A stretch of DNA of 64,000 bases from positions 3,534,001 to 3,598,000 of the forward strand of contig NZ_CP031229.1 in NCBI RefSeq assembly GCF_003351765.1, written 5' to 3'. The notes under the pieces are model-generated. The model saw only the letters and a program-made list of their open reading frames with translations, did no database searches and was not told the DNA's origin. Source of the stretch: Ornithinimicrobium avium (GTDB taxonomy: Bacteria > Actinomycetota > Actinomycetes > Actinomycetales > Dermatophilaceae). Position numbers and translations under genes: made by a program. Below are positions 23,888-34,481 of this stretch, piece after piece (the stretch's first letter is position 1; every line of letters begins with the position of its first letter).

Positions 23888-25197
23888 GCACGCAGCTGAC
23901 CCCGATCCTGACGAAGTTCTGGGACGACCCTCAGTCCTGGACCCTGCAGACCTACGAGGACAACGAGGGCTACAAGGCGCTGCGTTCGGCGCTGGCGATG
24001 GCCCCCGAGGACCTCGTGCAGGCGACCAAGGACTCCGGGCTCCGGGGCCGTGGTGGCGCCGGGTTCCCGACGGGTATGAAGTGGGGCTTCCTGCCACCCC
24101 CGGACGGCGGTCCTCGCTATCTCGTCGTCAACGCCGACGAGTCCGAGCCGGGCACCTGCAAGGACATCCCGCTGCTGCTGGCCGCGCCCCATTTCCTCGT
24201 CGAGGGCATGATCATCACCAGCTACGCGATCGGCTGCAACCACGCGTTCATCTACCTGCGCGGGGAGGTCGTCCACGTCTACCGGCGCCTCATGCGCGCG
24301 GTCGAGGAGGCCTACGCGGCCGGCTACCTGGGCAAGGACATCCTCGGCTCCGGCTTCGACCTGGACATCACCGTGCACGCGGGCGCCGGCGCCTACATCT
24401 GCGGCGAGGAGACCGCGCTGCTGGACTCGCTGGAGGGTCGCCGCGGCCAGCCCCGCCTCAAGCCGCCGTTCCCGGCGGTGGCCGGCCTCTACGCCCGGCC
24501 CACGGTGGTCAACAACGTGGAGAGCATCGCCTCGGTGCCGCCTATCGTCCTGCACGGCGCGGACTGGTTCTCCGACATGGGCACGGAGAAGTCGACCGGC
24601 TTCGGTATCTTCAGCCTCTCCGGCCACGTCACCCGTCCCGGGCAGTACGAGGCGCCGCTGGGCATCACCCTGCGCGAGCTGCTCGACATGGCCGGCGGGA
24701 TGCGCAACGGTCACCAGCTGAAGTTCTGGACCCCCGGCGGGTCCTCGACTCCGCTGCTGACCGACGAGCACCTGGACGTCCCGCTCGACTTCGAGTCGGT
24801 GGCCAGCGCCGGCTCGATGCTGGGCACCCGCGCGCTGCAGATCTTCGACGAGACCACCTCGGTGGTCCGCGCGGTCTCGCGGTGGACCGACTTCTACGCG
24901 CTGGAGTCCTGCGGCAAGTGCACGCCCTGCCGCGAGGGCACCTACTGGCTCAAGCAGATCATGGTGCGCCTGGAGGAGGGCCGCGGACTGCCGGGCGACA
25001 TCGAGAAGCTCGACGACATCTGCGACAACATCCTGGGCCGCGCGTTCTGCGCCCTCGGCGACGGCGCGACGAGCCCGATCGTCTCGGCCATCAAATACTT
25101 CCGCGAGGAGTTCGAGGCCGGCATGCACACCCCGTGCCACGAGCTGTTCCCGCCCGAGCGCTCGACGCTGTTCGCGAAGGAGACGCTGCCCGCATGA
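23884..25197 (+). CDS. nuoF: NADH-quinone oxidoreductase subunit F
   Basis: A 437-residue FMN and NADH-binding subunit. GLRGRGGAGFPTGMKW (52-67) binds NADH/FMN, GAGAYICGEETALLDSLEG the FMN, and the N3 4Fe-4S ligands are Cys343, Cys346, Cys349 (SCGKCTPCREGTYW) and Cys389 (RAFCALGD). It starts at GTG 23884, overlapping the nuoE stop. It accepts hydride from NADH and starts electron flow. Confidence 0.97.
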   Translation: MSTQLTPILTKFWDDPQSWTLQTYEDNEGYKALRSALAMAPEDLVQATKDSGLRGRGGAGFPTGMKWGFLPPPDGGPRYLVVNADESEPGTCKDIPLLLAAPHFLVEGMIITSYAIGCNHAFIYLRGEVVHVYRRLMRAVEEAYAAGYLGKDILGSGFDLDITVHAGAGAYICGEETALLDSLEGRRGQPRLKPPFPAVAGLYARPTVVNNVESIASVPPIVLHGADWFSDMGTEKSTGFGIFSLSGHVTRPGQYEAPLGITLRELLDMAGGMRNGHQLKFWTPGGSSTPLLTDEHLDVPLDFESVASAGSMLGTRALQIFDETTSVVRAVSRWTDFYALESCGKCTPCREGTYWLKQIMVRLEEGRGLPGDIEKLDDICDNILGRAFCALGDGATSPIVSAIKYFREEFEAGMHTPCHELFPPERSTLFAKETLPA

Positions 25198-27721
25198 CTG
25201 TCAACACCTCTCCCGCAGCCGGCGGCAACGCCGTGACCGACGGCGGCAACGCCGAGATCCCGGACGAGCCGGACGTGAAGAAGATCACGCTGACGATCGA
25301 CGACGTCGAGGTCAGCGTCCCCGAGGGCACCGGGCCGCCGAGCAGATCGGCATCCAGATCCCGCGCTTCTGCGACCACCCGCTGCTCGACCCGATCGCCT
25401 CGTGCCGGCAGTGCCTCGTCGAGGTCGCCACCCCCGACCGCGAGGGCAACGTGCGCCCGATGCCCAAGCCGCAGCCGTCGTGCGCGACGGTTGCCACCCC
25501 GGGGATGGTCGTCAAGAGCCAGCACACCAGCCCGGTGGCCGACAAGGCCCAGCACGGCCAGATGGAGTTCCTCCTGGTCAACCACCCGCTGGACTGCCCC
25601 GTCTGCGACAAGGGCGGGGAGTGCCCGCTGCAGAACCAGGCGATGTCCAACGGCCGTCCGACCTCCCGCTTCGACGACGTCAAGCGCACCTACCCCAAGC
25701 CGATCAACATCTCCAGCCAGATCCTGCTGGACCGCGAGCGGTGCATCCTGTGCACGCGCTGCACCCGCTTCTCCGACGAGATCGCCGGCGACGCGTTCAT
25801 CGTGATGGCCGAGCGCGGCGCCCTCCAGCAGGTCGCGATCTACGAGGAGAAGCCCTTCGAGAGCTACTTCTCGGGCAACACCGTGCAGATCTGCCCGGTC
25901 GGCGCCCTCACCGGTTCGGCCTACCGCTTCCGCTCCCGTCCCTTCGACCTGGTCTCGACCCCGAGCGTCTGCGAGCACTGCGCCTCCGGCTGCGGGATCC
26001 GCACCGACCACCGCCGCGGCACCGTGCTGCGCCGGATGGCCCTGGGCGAGCCGCAGGTCAACGAGGAGTGGAACTGCGACAAGGGGCGCTGGGCGTTCAC
26101 CTACGCCACCCAGCCGGACCGGCTGCGCGACCCCGTCGTGCGCGAGGCCGACGGCGACTACGCGGTCGTGCCCTGGCGGCGCGCCTACGAGCAGGCCGCC
26201 CGCGGGCTGGGCGCCGCGGTCGCCTCCGGCGGTGTCGGCGTGCTCACCGGCGGCCGGGTGACGGTCGAGGACGGCTACGCCTACGCCAAGCTGGCGCGCG
26301 TCGCGCTCGGCACCAACGACATCGACCACCGGGCCCGTCCGCACAGCGCCGAGGAGGCCGACTTCCTGGCCTCGAGCGTGGTCGGGATGCGCGACGTCAG
26401 CTACGAGACGCTCGAGCGGGCGTCCTCGGTCCTCCTCGTCGGCCTGGAGCCGGAGGAGGAAAGCCCGATCGTCTTCCTGCGGCTGCGCAAGGCGATGCGC
26501 AAGAACAAGACCCAGGTGTATGCCGTGGCGCCGTTCGCCACCCGCGGGCTCACCAAGATGGGCGGCACGCTGCTGGCGTCCGCACCGGGCACCGAGGCCG
26601 AGGTGCTGCAGGCGCTCGGCGAGCGTCGTCGCAGCGCCGCCGCCGAGCCCGCCGACGGCCCCGCGGAGCCGCTCTCGGGCGTCAACGAGTACCACTCCGC
26701 CGCCGACGCGCTGGGCGAGGGCTCGGTGATCCTCGTCGGCGAGCGGCTGGCCACGGTCCCCGGCGCGCTGTCCGCCGCCGCGGCCCTCGCCGACCTGTCC
26801 GGCGCCGCCCTGGCCTGGGTGCCGCGGCGTGCCGGTGAGCGCGGCGCGGTCGAGGTCGGCACCCTGCCCACCCTCCTGCCCGGCGGCCGGCTGGTCAGCG
26901 ACGAGGCCGCCCGGCGCGAGGTCGCCGCCCGCTGGACCGGGGGCGGCGACCTGCCGGCCGCGGCCGGTCGGGACACCACCGCGATGCTGCAGGCCGCCGC
27001 GCGCGGCGAGCTGACGGCACTGGTGGTCGGCGGCGTCGAGATCGACGACCTGCCCGACCCGCAGCTGGCGCGCGCGGCGCTGTCCAGGGCGTTCGTGGTC
27101 TCGCTCGAGCTGCGCGAGACGGACGTGCACGAGTACGCCGACGTGATCCTGCCGGTCGCCCCGCACGCGGAGAAGGCGGGTGCCTACGCCGACTGGGAGG
27201 GCCGCCTGAGGCCGTTCGAGCAGGCGCTGGCCTCCGCCGCCGACGCCGACCACGTCGTGCTGCACCGCCTCGCGGCGGCCATGGGCGTGGGGCTGGGCAC
27301 CGAGAGCGTGCACGACGTCCGGCGCGAGATCACCGAGCTGGGCACCGCCGCCGCCCGCCCCGCGGCCCCCACCGTGGCCGCTGGCGGCCCGGCCACCCCC
27401 GGCGAGGGCCAGGCCGTGCTGGCCACCTGGCACCATCTGCTGGACGCCGGGTCGATGCAGGACGGCGAGCCCTTCCTGGCCGGCACCGCGCACCGGGCGG
27501 TCGCCCGGCTCTCCGCGGCCACGGCCAGCTCGCTCGGCGTCGCCGACGACGAGCTCGTGCGGGTGTCCACCGACCGCGGCGAGATCGTGCTGCCCGTGGT
27601 GGTCACCGCCATGCACGACGGCGTCGTCTGGGTGCCGACCAACTCCGTCGGGTCGGCGGTCCGCGCCACCCTCGGCGTCGACGCCGGAGCCGTCGTCACG
27701 ATCACGCGAGGTGAAGCATGA
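25194..27721 (+). pseudogene. nuoG: NADH-quinone oxidoreductase subunit G, frameshift near the N-terminus
   Basis: The reading frame from ATG 25194 covers the first 46 codons (to VSVPEGT), then fails at 25331/25332. In the other frame AAEQIGIQIPRFCDHPLL follows directly and continues to 27721. Compared with the family (EGT-L-I-I-R-AAEQ) ten bases appear missing. Beyond it all is intact: CRQCLVEV 2Fe-2S, DCPVCDKGGECPLQ, the C-terminal cysteines of N4 and N5 (CILCTRCTRF; VCEHCASGCGIRTDHRRG), and a molybdopterin-like domain. If real it would disable complex I; an assembly or sequencing error is more likely in a core operon. About 840 residues when repaired. Confidence 0.88.
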
Positions 27722-29154
27722 GCCTGCTCACGGCATACCCCGACCTGGTCGCCGCGCTGCCGACCGGCCCGCTGCTGCTGACCGTCGACGCGCCGGTCGC
27801 CGACTTCAGCGACACCCCGGTGTGGCTGTCGCTGGTCAAGGCGCTCTTCCTGTTCGTCTACGTGATGCTCTCGATGGTCGTCGTCATCTGGTTCGAGCGT
27901 CGCGTCATCGGCCGGATGCAGCAGCGACCCGGACCCAACCGGTTCGGCCCCCTGGGCATCCTGCAGACGTTGGCCGACGGCATCAAGCTGTTCCTCAAGG
28001 AGGACATCCGGCCCAAGAACGCCGACCTGCTGATGTACTTCGCGGCGCCGCTCATCGTGGCCTCGATGGCGTTCGTCTCCTTCGCGATCATCCCGCTGGG
28101 CGGCGCGGTCAACATGTTCGGCCACATCACCCCGCTGCAGCTGACCGACACCCCGGTCGCGGTCCTGATCGTCCTGGCGGTCGCCGGCGTCGGCGCCTAC
28201 GGCTTCGTGCTGGCCGGGTGGTCCTCGGGCTCGACCTACCCGCTGCTGGGTGGTCTGCGCTCGACGGCCCAGGTCATCTCCTACGAGATCGCGATGGGCC
28301 TCTCGCTCGTGGCCGTCTTCCTCTTCGCCGGTTCGATGTCGACCAGCCAGATCGTCGAGGCGCAGTCGCAGACCTGGTTCCTGGGGATCCCGTCCTGGTA
28401 CGTCATTCCCCTCTTCTTCAGCTTCGTGGTCTACGTGATCACGATGGTGGGCGAGACCAACCGCCTGCCGTTCGACCTGGCCGAGGGCGAGGGCGAGCTC
28501 GGGGGCGGCTTCCACACCGAGTACTCCTCGATGAAGTTCGCGATGTTCTTCCTCGGCGAGTACATCAACATGTTCACCGTCTCGGCCCTGGCCACCACCC
28601 TCTTCCTCGGCGGCTGGCACGCGCCGTGGCCGCTGAACACCCTCTTCGACGGGTTCTTCGACCAGGGCTGGTGGGGCCTGCTCTGGTTCACCGGCAAGAT
28701 GTGGCTGTTCATCTGGTTCTTCGTGTGGCTGCGCGGCTCGCTGCCGCGCGTGCGCTACGACCAGTTCATGGCGCTGGGCTGGAAGATCCTCATCCCGCTG
28801 TCGCTGGCCTGGGTCGTCGCGGTGATGATGATCCGGGCCGCGCAGGAGGGCTACTTCGGCGAGGGACGCTGGAGCGTCGTGGTGACGCTCGTCATCATCG
28901 GCATCTTCGTGCTCGTGGGCATCTTCCTGTGGGACCGGGCCGCGCAGCGCAGCCTGGCCGCGCGGGAGGCAGACCGGGAGGTGCCGCCGGAGGTCGACCC
29001 CTTCGCGCACGGGTTCCCGGTGCCGCCGCTGCCCGGGCAGAGGCTCATCGAGCCGCGCACCGGGATCGAGGCCGCCGAGCCGGTCCCGGCCCGCCCCGGC
29101 GGGGACGGCCCGACACCGACCGACCAGACCACACCGGAGGAGCGCCGTGGCTGA
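27718..29154 (+). CDS. nuoH: NADH-quinone oxidoreductase subunit H
   Basis: A 478-residue membrane subunit with eight predicted helices. The signature RRVIGRMQQRPGPNRFGPLG lies around residue 60, and GETNRLPFDLAEGEGELGGG forms the quinone-chamber loop. It links the peripheral and pumping arms. The C-terminal 80 residues are a Pro/Glu-rich extension. It overlaps nuoG by ATGA and nuoI by eight bases. Confidence 0.97.
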   Translation: MSLLTAYPDLVAALPTGPLLLTVDAPVADFSDTPVWLSLVKALFLFVYVMLSMVVVIWFERRVIGRMQQRPGPNRFGPLGILQTLADGIKLFLKEDIRPKNADLLMYFAAPLIVASMAFVSFAIIPLGGAVNMFGHITPLQLTDTPVAVLIVLAVAGVGAYGFVLAGWSSGSTYPLLGGLRSTAQVISYEIAMGLSLVAVFLFAGSMSTSQIVEAQSQTWFLGIPSWYVIPLFFSFVVYVITMVGETNRLPFDLAEGEGELGGGFHTEYSSMKFAMFFLGEYINMFTVSALATTLFLGGWHAPWPLNTLFDGFFDQGWWGLLWFTGKMWLFIWFFVWLRGSLPRVRYDQFMALGWKILIPLSLAWVVAVMMIRAAQEGYFGEGRWSVVVTLVIIGIFVLVGIFLWDRAAQRSLAAREADREVPPEVDPFAHGFPVPPLPGQRLIEPRTGIEAAEPVPARPGGDGPTPTDQTTPEERRG

Positions 29155-29830
29155 CCAGACCGACCCGACCACCCCGAGCCGCCGCGAGGCCGCGGCCGCC
29201 CCGTCGACGGGCGAGCCGAGGACCGACCCGCGCGGTGGCAAGAAGGAGCCCGGGATCGTCGAGCAGATGTTCGCGCCCGTGGCCGGCTTCGGGGTGACCT
29301 TCGCCACCATGTTCCGCAAGGTGGCCACCACCGAGTACCCCGAGGTCAAGCGGGGCACCGCCGCGCGCTTCCACGGCCGGCACCAGCTCAACCGCTACCC
29401 CGACGGGCTGGAGCGGTGCATCGGCTGCGAGCTGTGCGCCTGGGCCTGCCCCGCCGACGCGATCTACGTCGAGGCGGCCGACAACATCCCGGGTGCGCGC
29501 TACAGCCCCGGCGAGCGCTACGGCCGCGTCTACCAGATCAACTACCTGCGCTGCATCTTCTGCGGCATGTGCATCGAGGCCTGCCCGACGCGGGCGCTGA
29601 CGATGACCAACGAGTTCGAGCTGACCGACAGCTCCCGGGCGCCGCTCATCTACGAGCGGCACCAGCTGCTGGCCCCGCTCGGCCCGGACATGGTCGCGCC
29701 GCCCTTCCCGATGGCCGAGGGCATGTCGGAGCGCGACTACTACCGGGGTCAGGTCACCGGACCGACCCAGGAGCAGAAGGACTTCGTCGCGCAGCGCGAC
29801 GCACGGACCACCGAGGAGGGCACCGCATGA
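29147..29830 (+). CDS. nuoI: NADH-quinone oxidoreductase subunit I
   Basis: A 227-residue 8Fe ferredoxin-type subunit with two 4Fe-4S motifs, CIGCELCAWACP and CIFCGMCIEACP (clusters N6a and N6b), on the path to NuoB. An N-terminal linker of about 40 residues precedes an amphipathic helix. It starts at GTG 29147, inside the end of nuoH. Confidence 0.97.
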   Translation: MADQTDPTTPSRREAAAAPSTGEPRTDPRGGKKEPGIVEQMFAPVAGFGVTFATMFRKVATTEYPEVKRGTAARFHGRHQLNRYPDGLERCIGCELCAWACPADAIYVEAADNIPGARYSPGERYGRVYQINYLRCIFCGMCIEACPTRALTMTNEFELTDSSRAPLIYERHQLLAPLGPDMVAPPFPMAEGMSERDYYRGQVTGPTQEQKDFVAQRDARTTEEGTA

Positions 29831-30672
29831 ACCCCGCCCCCGCAGCTGAGCTCATCAGCGGCGGCGAGCTCTTCATGTTCTGGCTGATGGCCATCGTGAC
29901 CGTGGCCGGCTCGCTGGGTCTGATCTTCGCCCGCAAGGCCGTGCACGCCGCGATGTCGATGGCTCTGACGATGGTCGGGCTCGGCGTCGTCTTCATCACC
30001 CAGGACGCAGAGTTCGTCGGCATCATCCAGATCTTCGTCTACTCCGGCGCCGTCATGATGCTCTTCCTCTTCGTGGTCATGACGATCGGCGTGGACGCCT
30101 CCGACTCCGGGGTCGAGACCCTCAGGGGGCACCGTTTCTGGGCCTACCTGTTCGGGGCCGGCTTCGCGGCCGCGGCCGTCTACGGCCTGACGCGCGTCAG
30201 CTGGCCGGCCGGGGTCGGGCTGGCGCAGGCGCAGGCGGAGGGGACCGTCACCGCCCTGGCCCGCGAGATCTTCGAGCGCCAGGTGCTGCCCTTCGAGATC
30301 CTCGCCGCCCTGCTCGTCATCGCCGTCATGGGCGCCATGGTGCTGGCCCACCGCGAGCGGCTCCAGCCCCGCCGCAGCCAGCGCGAGTGGTCCCAGGAGC
30401 GGATCCGCTCCGGCCAGTGGCTGTCCGGCAAGCCCAACCCGGGTGTCTACGCGCGGCACAACGCGGCGGACACCCCGGCGCTGGCGCCCGACGGCAGCCC
30501 GGTCGAGGAGTCGGTGCCGCGCGTGCTGGTCGCCCGCGGCCAGGTCGGCACGCCGACCGCCTACCGGCTGCAGGACCCCCGCGAGGAGCTGGCCGGTGCC
30601 GAGCCCGAGGTGGTCGACACCCCGGCGACGACCACCACCGACCTCGCCCAGACCGAGGAGGTCGAGCGCTGA
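29827..30672 (+). CDS. nuoJ: NADH-quinone oxidoreductase subunit J
   Basis: 281 residues with five predicted helices in the first 180 residues (AVHAAMSMALTMVGLGVVFI; IIQIFVYSGAVMMLFLFVVM carries the pi-bulge region) and a 100-residue soluble tail (PNPGVYARHNAADTPALAPD). Tails of this sort are usual in actinobacteria. It overlaps nuoI and shares one base with nuoK. Confidence 0.95.
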   Translation: MNPAPAAELISGGELFMFWLMAIVTVAGSLGLIFARKAVHAAMSMALTMVGLGVVFITQDAEFVGIIQIFVYSGAVMMLFLFVVMTIGVDASDSGVETLRGHRFWAYLFGAGFAAAAVYGLTRVSWPAGVGLAQAQAEGTVTALAREIFERQVLPFEILAALLVIAVMGAMVLAHRERLQPRRSQREWSQERIRSGQWLSGKPNPGVYARHNAADTPALAPDGSPVEESVPRVLVARGQVGTPTAYRLQDPREELAGAEPEVVDTPATTTTDLAQTEEVER

Positions 30673-30971
30673 TGGGTCTGCAGGCCTACATCTACCTGTC
30701 GGTCGTGCTCTTCACGATCGGCGCGCTCACGGTGCTGGTGCGACGCAACACGATCATCGTGTTCATGGGCATCGAGCTCATGCTCAACGCCTGCAACCTG
30801 GCGTTGGTGACCTTCTCCCGGATGCACGGCTCGCTGGACGGGCAGGTCTACGCCCTGTTCGTCATGGTGGTGGCCGCCTCCGAGGTCGTGGTCGGCCTGG
30901 CGATCATCATGTCCATCTTCCGCGCGCGCAGGTCGGCCTCCGTCGACGACGCCAACCTGTTGAAGCTGTAA
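30672..30971 (+). CDS. nuoK: NADH-quinone oxidoreductase subunit K
   Basis: A 99-residue three-helix antiporter-like subunit. FMGIELMLNACNLALV contains the conserved membrane glutamate, and a second is in VVAASEVVVGLAI. Length is exactly as in the family. The start codon shares its A with the nuoJ stop. Confidence 0.97.
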   Translation: MGLQAYIYLSVVLFTIGALTVLVRRNTIIVFMGIELMLNACNLALVTFSRMHGSLDGQVYALFVMVVAASEVVVGLAIIMSIFRARRSASVDDANLLKL

Positions 30972-30984
30972 GGAGCGAGCTGAA

Positions 30985-32952
30985 GTGTCTGTGCTCGAAC
31001 TGACGCACCTCGTCGGCGCCGCGCCCGCGGCCACCGGCGCGGCGACCGCATACTCCTCGGTGGACGGCGGCGTGGCCCAGGTGGGCTGGCTGATGATCGC
31101 CCTGCCGCTGCTCGGCGCCGCCGTGCTGCTCTTCGGCGGGCGGCGCACCGACGGGTGGGGGCCGCTGGCCGCGACCCTGCTGTCCTGGGCCTCCTTCGTC
31201 GTCGGCGTGCTGGTCATCCTCCAGCTGCGCGGCTACGCGGGCGAGGACCGAGCGCTGCAGCTGCCGCTGTGGGACTGGGTGGCCGCGGGCAACCTCGAGG
31301 TCTCGGCGGGGCTGCTGATGGACCCGCTGTCGATGACCTTCGTCATGCTCATCACCTTCGTCGGGTCGCTCATCCACGTCTACTCCCTGGGCTACATGGA
31401 GCACGACCCCGACAAGCGGCGCTTCTTCGGCTACCTCAACCTCTTCGTGGCGGCCATGCTGCTGCTGGTGCTGGCCGACTCCTACATGCTGCTCTTCGTC
31501 GGCTGGGAGGGCGTGGGCCTGGCCTCCTACCTGCTCATCGGCTTCTGGAACCACAACCCCGCCTACGCGAGCGCGGCCAACAAGGCGTTCATCGTCAACC
31601 GGGTCGGCGACTTCGGCATGGTGACCGCGATGGCGCTGATGTTCGCCACCTTCGGCGCCCTCGACTACCAGACCGTCCACACCTCGGCGGCCGGGGCGGA
31701 GCCGATGACGCTCACCCTTCTCGGGCTGCTCCTGCTGGTCGGCGCCTGCGCCAAGTCCGCGCAGTTCCCGCTGCAGAGCTGGCTGGGCGACGCGATGGCC
31801 GGACCGACGCCGGTGTCGGCGCTGATCCACGCCGCCACGATGGTCACCGCGGGCATCTACCTCGTGGCCCGATCGCAGTTCATCTTCAACGAGACGCCCG
31901 ACGCCCAGCTGGTCGTCGCGATCGTCGGGACCATCACCCTGGTGTGGGGCGCGATCGTCGGCTGCGCCAAGGACGACATCAAGAAGGCCCTGGCCGCATC
32001 GACGATCTCCCAGATCGGCTACATGATGCTGGCGGTCGGGCTGGGCCCGATCGGCTACACCTTCGCGATCTTCCACCTGGTCACCCACGGCTTCTTCAAG
32101 GCCGGGCTCTTCCTCGGCTCCGGGTCGGTCATGCACGGCATGAAGGACCGGGTAGACATGCGCCGCTACGGGGCGCTGTCGCGGGAGATGATCCAGACCT
32201 GGCTGACCTTCGCGGCCGGCTGGATCGCGATCATCGGCGTGCCCTTCATGTCCGGCTGGTGGAGCAAGGACCTCATCATCGAGGCCGCGTTCGTCGGCGA
32301 GGGCTGGCGCCCGTGGGTCTTCGGCCTGGCCGCGTTGATCACCGCCGGCATCACCGCCTACTACATGAGCCGGGTCTTCTTCATGACCTTCCACGGCAAG
32401 GCCCGCTGGGAGGACGACATCGACCCGCACGAGTCACCGCTGGTCATGACGGTGCCGATGTGGATCCTGGCGCTCGGCTCGGTCGCCCTGGGCCTGGTGC
32501 TGTGGCCGACCGGGATCCTCTCCGCCTGGCTGGAGCCGGTCTTCGGCGCCGAGGTGCAGCACGAGCCGGTCATCCCGGTGATGGCCATCCAGGTCGTCAT
32601 CTTCGTGCTCATGCTCGCCGGCGTCGGCCTGGCCTGGTGGCAGTACGGCCGCGAGGAGGTGCCGGTCGTCGCGCCCTACGGCAGCTTCGCGACCCGCGCC
32701 GCCCGCCGTGACCTGTTCCAGGACGACGTCAACGAGATCCTCCTGCGGGCTCCCGGAGCCGCCCTCGTGGCGACCTCCGTGGAGGCTGACGAGCACGTCG
32801 TCGAGGGCGCCACCACCGGTGGCGCGACCTCGGCACTGACCGGCGTCGCCGGTGTTGTACGCCGGGCCCAGAACGGGTTCGTGCGGTCCTATGCCCTGAC
32901 GATGCTCGTGGGCGTCGTCGCCATCCTCGGTGCCGTGTGGGTGATGCAGTGA
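30985..32952 (+). CDS. nuoL: NADH-quinone oxidoreductase subunit L
   Basis: A 655-residue antiporter-like subunit and the distal proton channel. LLFVGWEGVGLASYLLIGFW carries the key Glu; AMAGPTPVSALIHAATMVTA is the family signature with Lys/His residues of the channel nearby. A long C-terminal amphipathic part follows the 14-helix core. GTG start preceded by AAGGAG; 13 bases after nuoK. Confidence 0.97.
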   Translation: MSVLELTHLVGAAPAATGAATAYSSVDGGVAQVGWLMIALPLLGAAVLLFGGRRTDGWGPLAATLLSWASFVVGVLVILQLRGYAGEDRALQLPLWDWVAAGNLEVSAGLLMDPLSMTFVMLITFVGSLIHVYSLGYMEHDPDKRRFFGYLNLFVAAMLLLVLADSYMLLFVGWEGVGLASYLLIGFWNHNPAYASAANKAFIVNRVGDFGMVTAMALMFATFGALDYQTVHTSAAGAEPMTLTLLGLLLLVGACAKSAQFPLQSWLGDAMAGPTPVSALIHAATMVTAGIYLVARSQFIFNETPDAQLVVAIVGTITLVWGAIVGCAKDDIKKALAASTISQIGYMMLAVGLGPIGYTFAIFHLVTHGFFKAGLFLGSGSVMHGMKDRVDMRRYGALSREMIQTWLTFAAGWIAIIGVPFMSGWWSKDLIIEAAFVGEGWRPWVFGLAALITAGITAYYMSRVFFMTFHGKARWEDDIDPHESPLVMTVPMWILALGSVALGLVLWPTGILSAWLEPVFGAEVQHEPVIPVMAIQVVIFVLMLAGVGLAWWQYGREEVPVVAPYGSFATRAARRDLFQDDVNEILLRAPGAALVATSVEADEHVVEGATTGGATSALTGVAGVVRRAQNGFVRSYALTMLVGVVAILGAVWVMQ

Positions 32953-34481
32953 TGAACTTTCCCTGGTTGACCACCCTCCTGGTGCTGCCGCTGGTCGGCG
33001 CGCTGGTCGTGGCCCTGCTGCCGAGGGCGAGCTCCGCCGTGCGGCCGGTCGCGCTCGGCTTCTCGCTGGCCTCGCTGGCCGTGGGCGTCGGCGCCCTGAC
33101 CCAGTTCAGCGCCGGCTCGCAGGAGCAGTTCCAGCTCACCGAGATCTACCCGTGGATCCCGCAGTTCGGCGTCTCCTACGCCGTCGGGGTGGACGGCATC
33201 TCGCTGACGATGATCCTGCTCGGTCTCATCCTGGTGCCGGTGTGCATCCTCGCCGCCTGGGAGGACGTGCCCGCCGACGGCCGCCGCCAGCACACCTACT
33301 TCGCGATGATGCTCGCGCTGCTGGCCACCATGATCGGCGTCTTCGCCGCGATCGACGTCTTCCTCTTCTACGTCTTCTTCGAGGCGATGCTGCTGCCGGT
33401 CTACTTCCTGATCGCGATGTTCGGCGGGACGCGACGGGGTCGGGCGGCCACCACCTTCCTGCTCTACTCCCTCGCCGGCGGGCTGATCATGCTCGTCGCG
33501 GTCATCGGCGTCTACCTCGCCGGGCCGCGCGGCACGGACGGCTTCCTGCTGTCCAACCTCGAGGGCCTGGACCTGTCCGTCGCGGCCGGACGCTGGCTCT
33601 TCCTCGGCTTCTTCATCGCCTTCGCGATCAAGGCGCCGATGTGGCCGGTGCACACCTGGCTGCCGCTGGCCGCCGAGCAGGCCCGCCCGGCGACGTCGGT
33701 GCTGCTGATCGGCGTGCTGGACAAGGTCGGCACCTACGGGATGATCCGCTTCTGCCTGACCCTCTTCCCCGAGGCCAGCCAGTGGGCGACCCCGGTCGTG
33801 CTCTTCCTGGCCCTGGTCTCGATGGTGGCCGGCGCGCTGCTGGCGATCGGGCAGAACGACATGCTGCGCCTGATCGCCTACACCTCGGTGAGCCACTTCG
33901 GCTTCATCGTGCTGGGCATCTTCGTCTTCACCACGGTCGGCGGCGCCGGCGCGACGCTCTACATGATCAACCACGGCTTCACCACCGCCGGGCTGTTCCT
34001 CGTCGCCGGGATGCTCATCGTGCGCCACGGCTCGCGGGACATCCGCGACTACGGCGGCTGGCAGCGGGTCACCCCGGTCATCGCCGGCGTGCTCCTCTTC
34101 TCCGCGATGTCCGGTCTGGCGCTGCCGGGCCTGAACTCCTTCATCAGCGAGTTCATGGTCGTGCTCGGCGTCTTCGAGAACTACCCGTGGCTGGGCGTCG
34201 TCGGCGCCTTCGGAGTGGTCCTCTCCGCGCTGTACATGCTGCTGATGTACCAGCGCATCGCCACCGGTCCACGGCCGGTGCTCGCCGAGGTCCCCGACAT
34301 GACCGGCCGCGAGAAGCTGGTCGTGGCGCCGATCATCGTCGCCTTCCTTGCCCTGGGGTTCTTCCCCAAGCCGGTCCTGGACGTCCTGGAACCCGCCGTG
34401 CAGCAGTCGCTGCAGCAGGTGGGGATCCAGGACTCGGTCCCGGCCGTCGACACCGCCAACGCTGAGGGGAGTGGCCGCTGA
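32952..34481 (+). CDS. nuoM: NADH-quinone oxidoreductase subunit M
   Basis: A 509-residue antiporter-like subunit: VFFEAMLLPVYFLIAMFGG with the channel Glu, FIAFAIKAPMWPVHTWLPLA with the channel Lys, and LLIGVLDKVGTYGMIRF. The ATG shares its A with the nuoL stop. Complete by comparison with the family. Confidence 0.97.
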   Translation: MNFPWLTTLLVLPLVGALVVALLPRASSAVRPVALGFSLASLAVGVGALTQFSAGSQEQFQLTEIYPWIPQFGVSYAVGVDGISLTMILLGLILVPVCILAAWEDVPADGRRQHTYFAMMLALLATMIGVFAAIDVFLFYVFFEAMLLPVYFLIAMFGGTRRGRAATTFLLYSLAGGLIMLVAVIGVYLAGPRGTDGFLLSNLEGLDLSVAAGRWLFLGFFIAFAIKAPMWPVHTWLPLAAEQARPATSVLLIGVLDKVGTYGMIRFCLTLFPEASQWATPVVLFLALVSMVAGALLAIGQNDMLRLIAYTSVSHFGFIVLGIFVFTTVGGAGATLYMINHGFTTAGLFLVAGMLIVRHGSRDIRDYGGWQRVTPVIAGVLLFSAMSGLALPGLNSFISEFMVVLGVFENYPWLGVVGAFGVVLSALYMLLMYQRIATGPRPVLAEVPDMTGREKLVVAPIIVAFLALGFFPKPVLDVLEPAVQQSLQQVGIQDSVPAVDTANAEGSGR

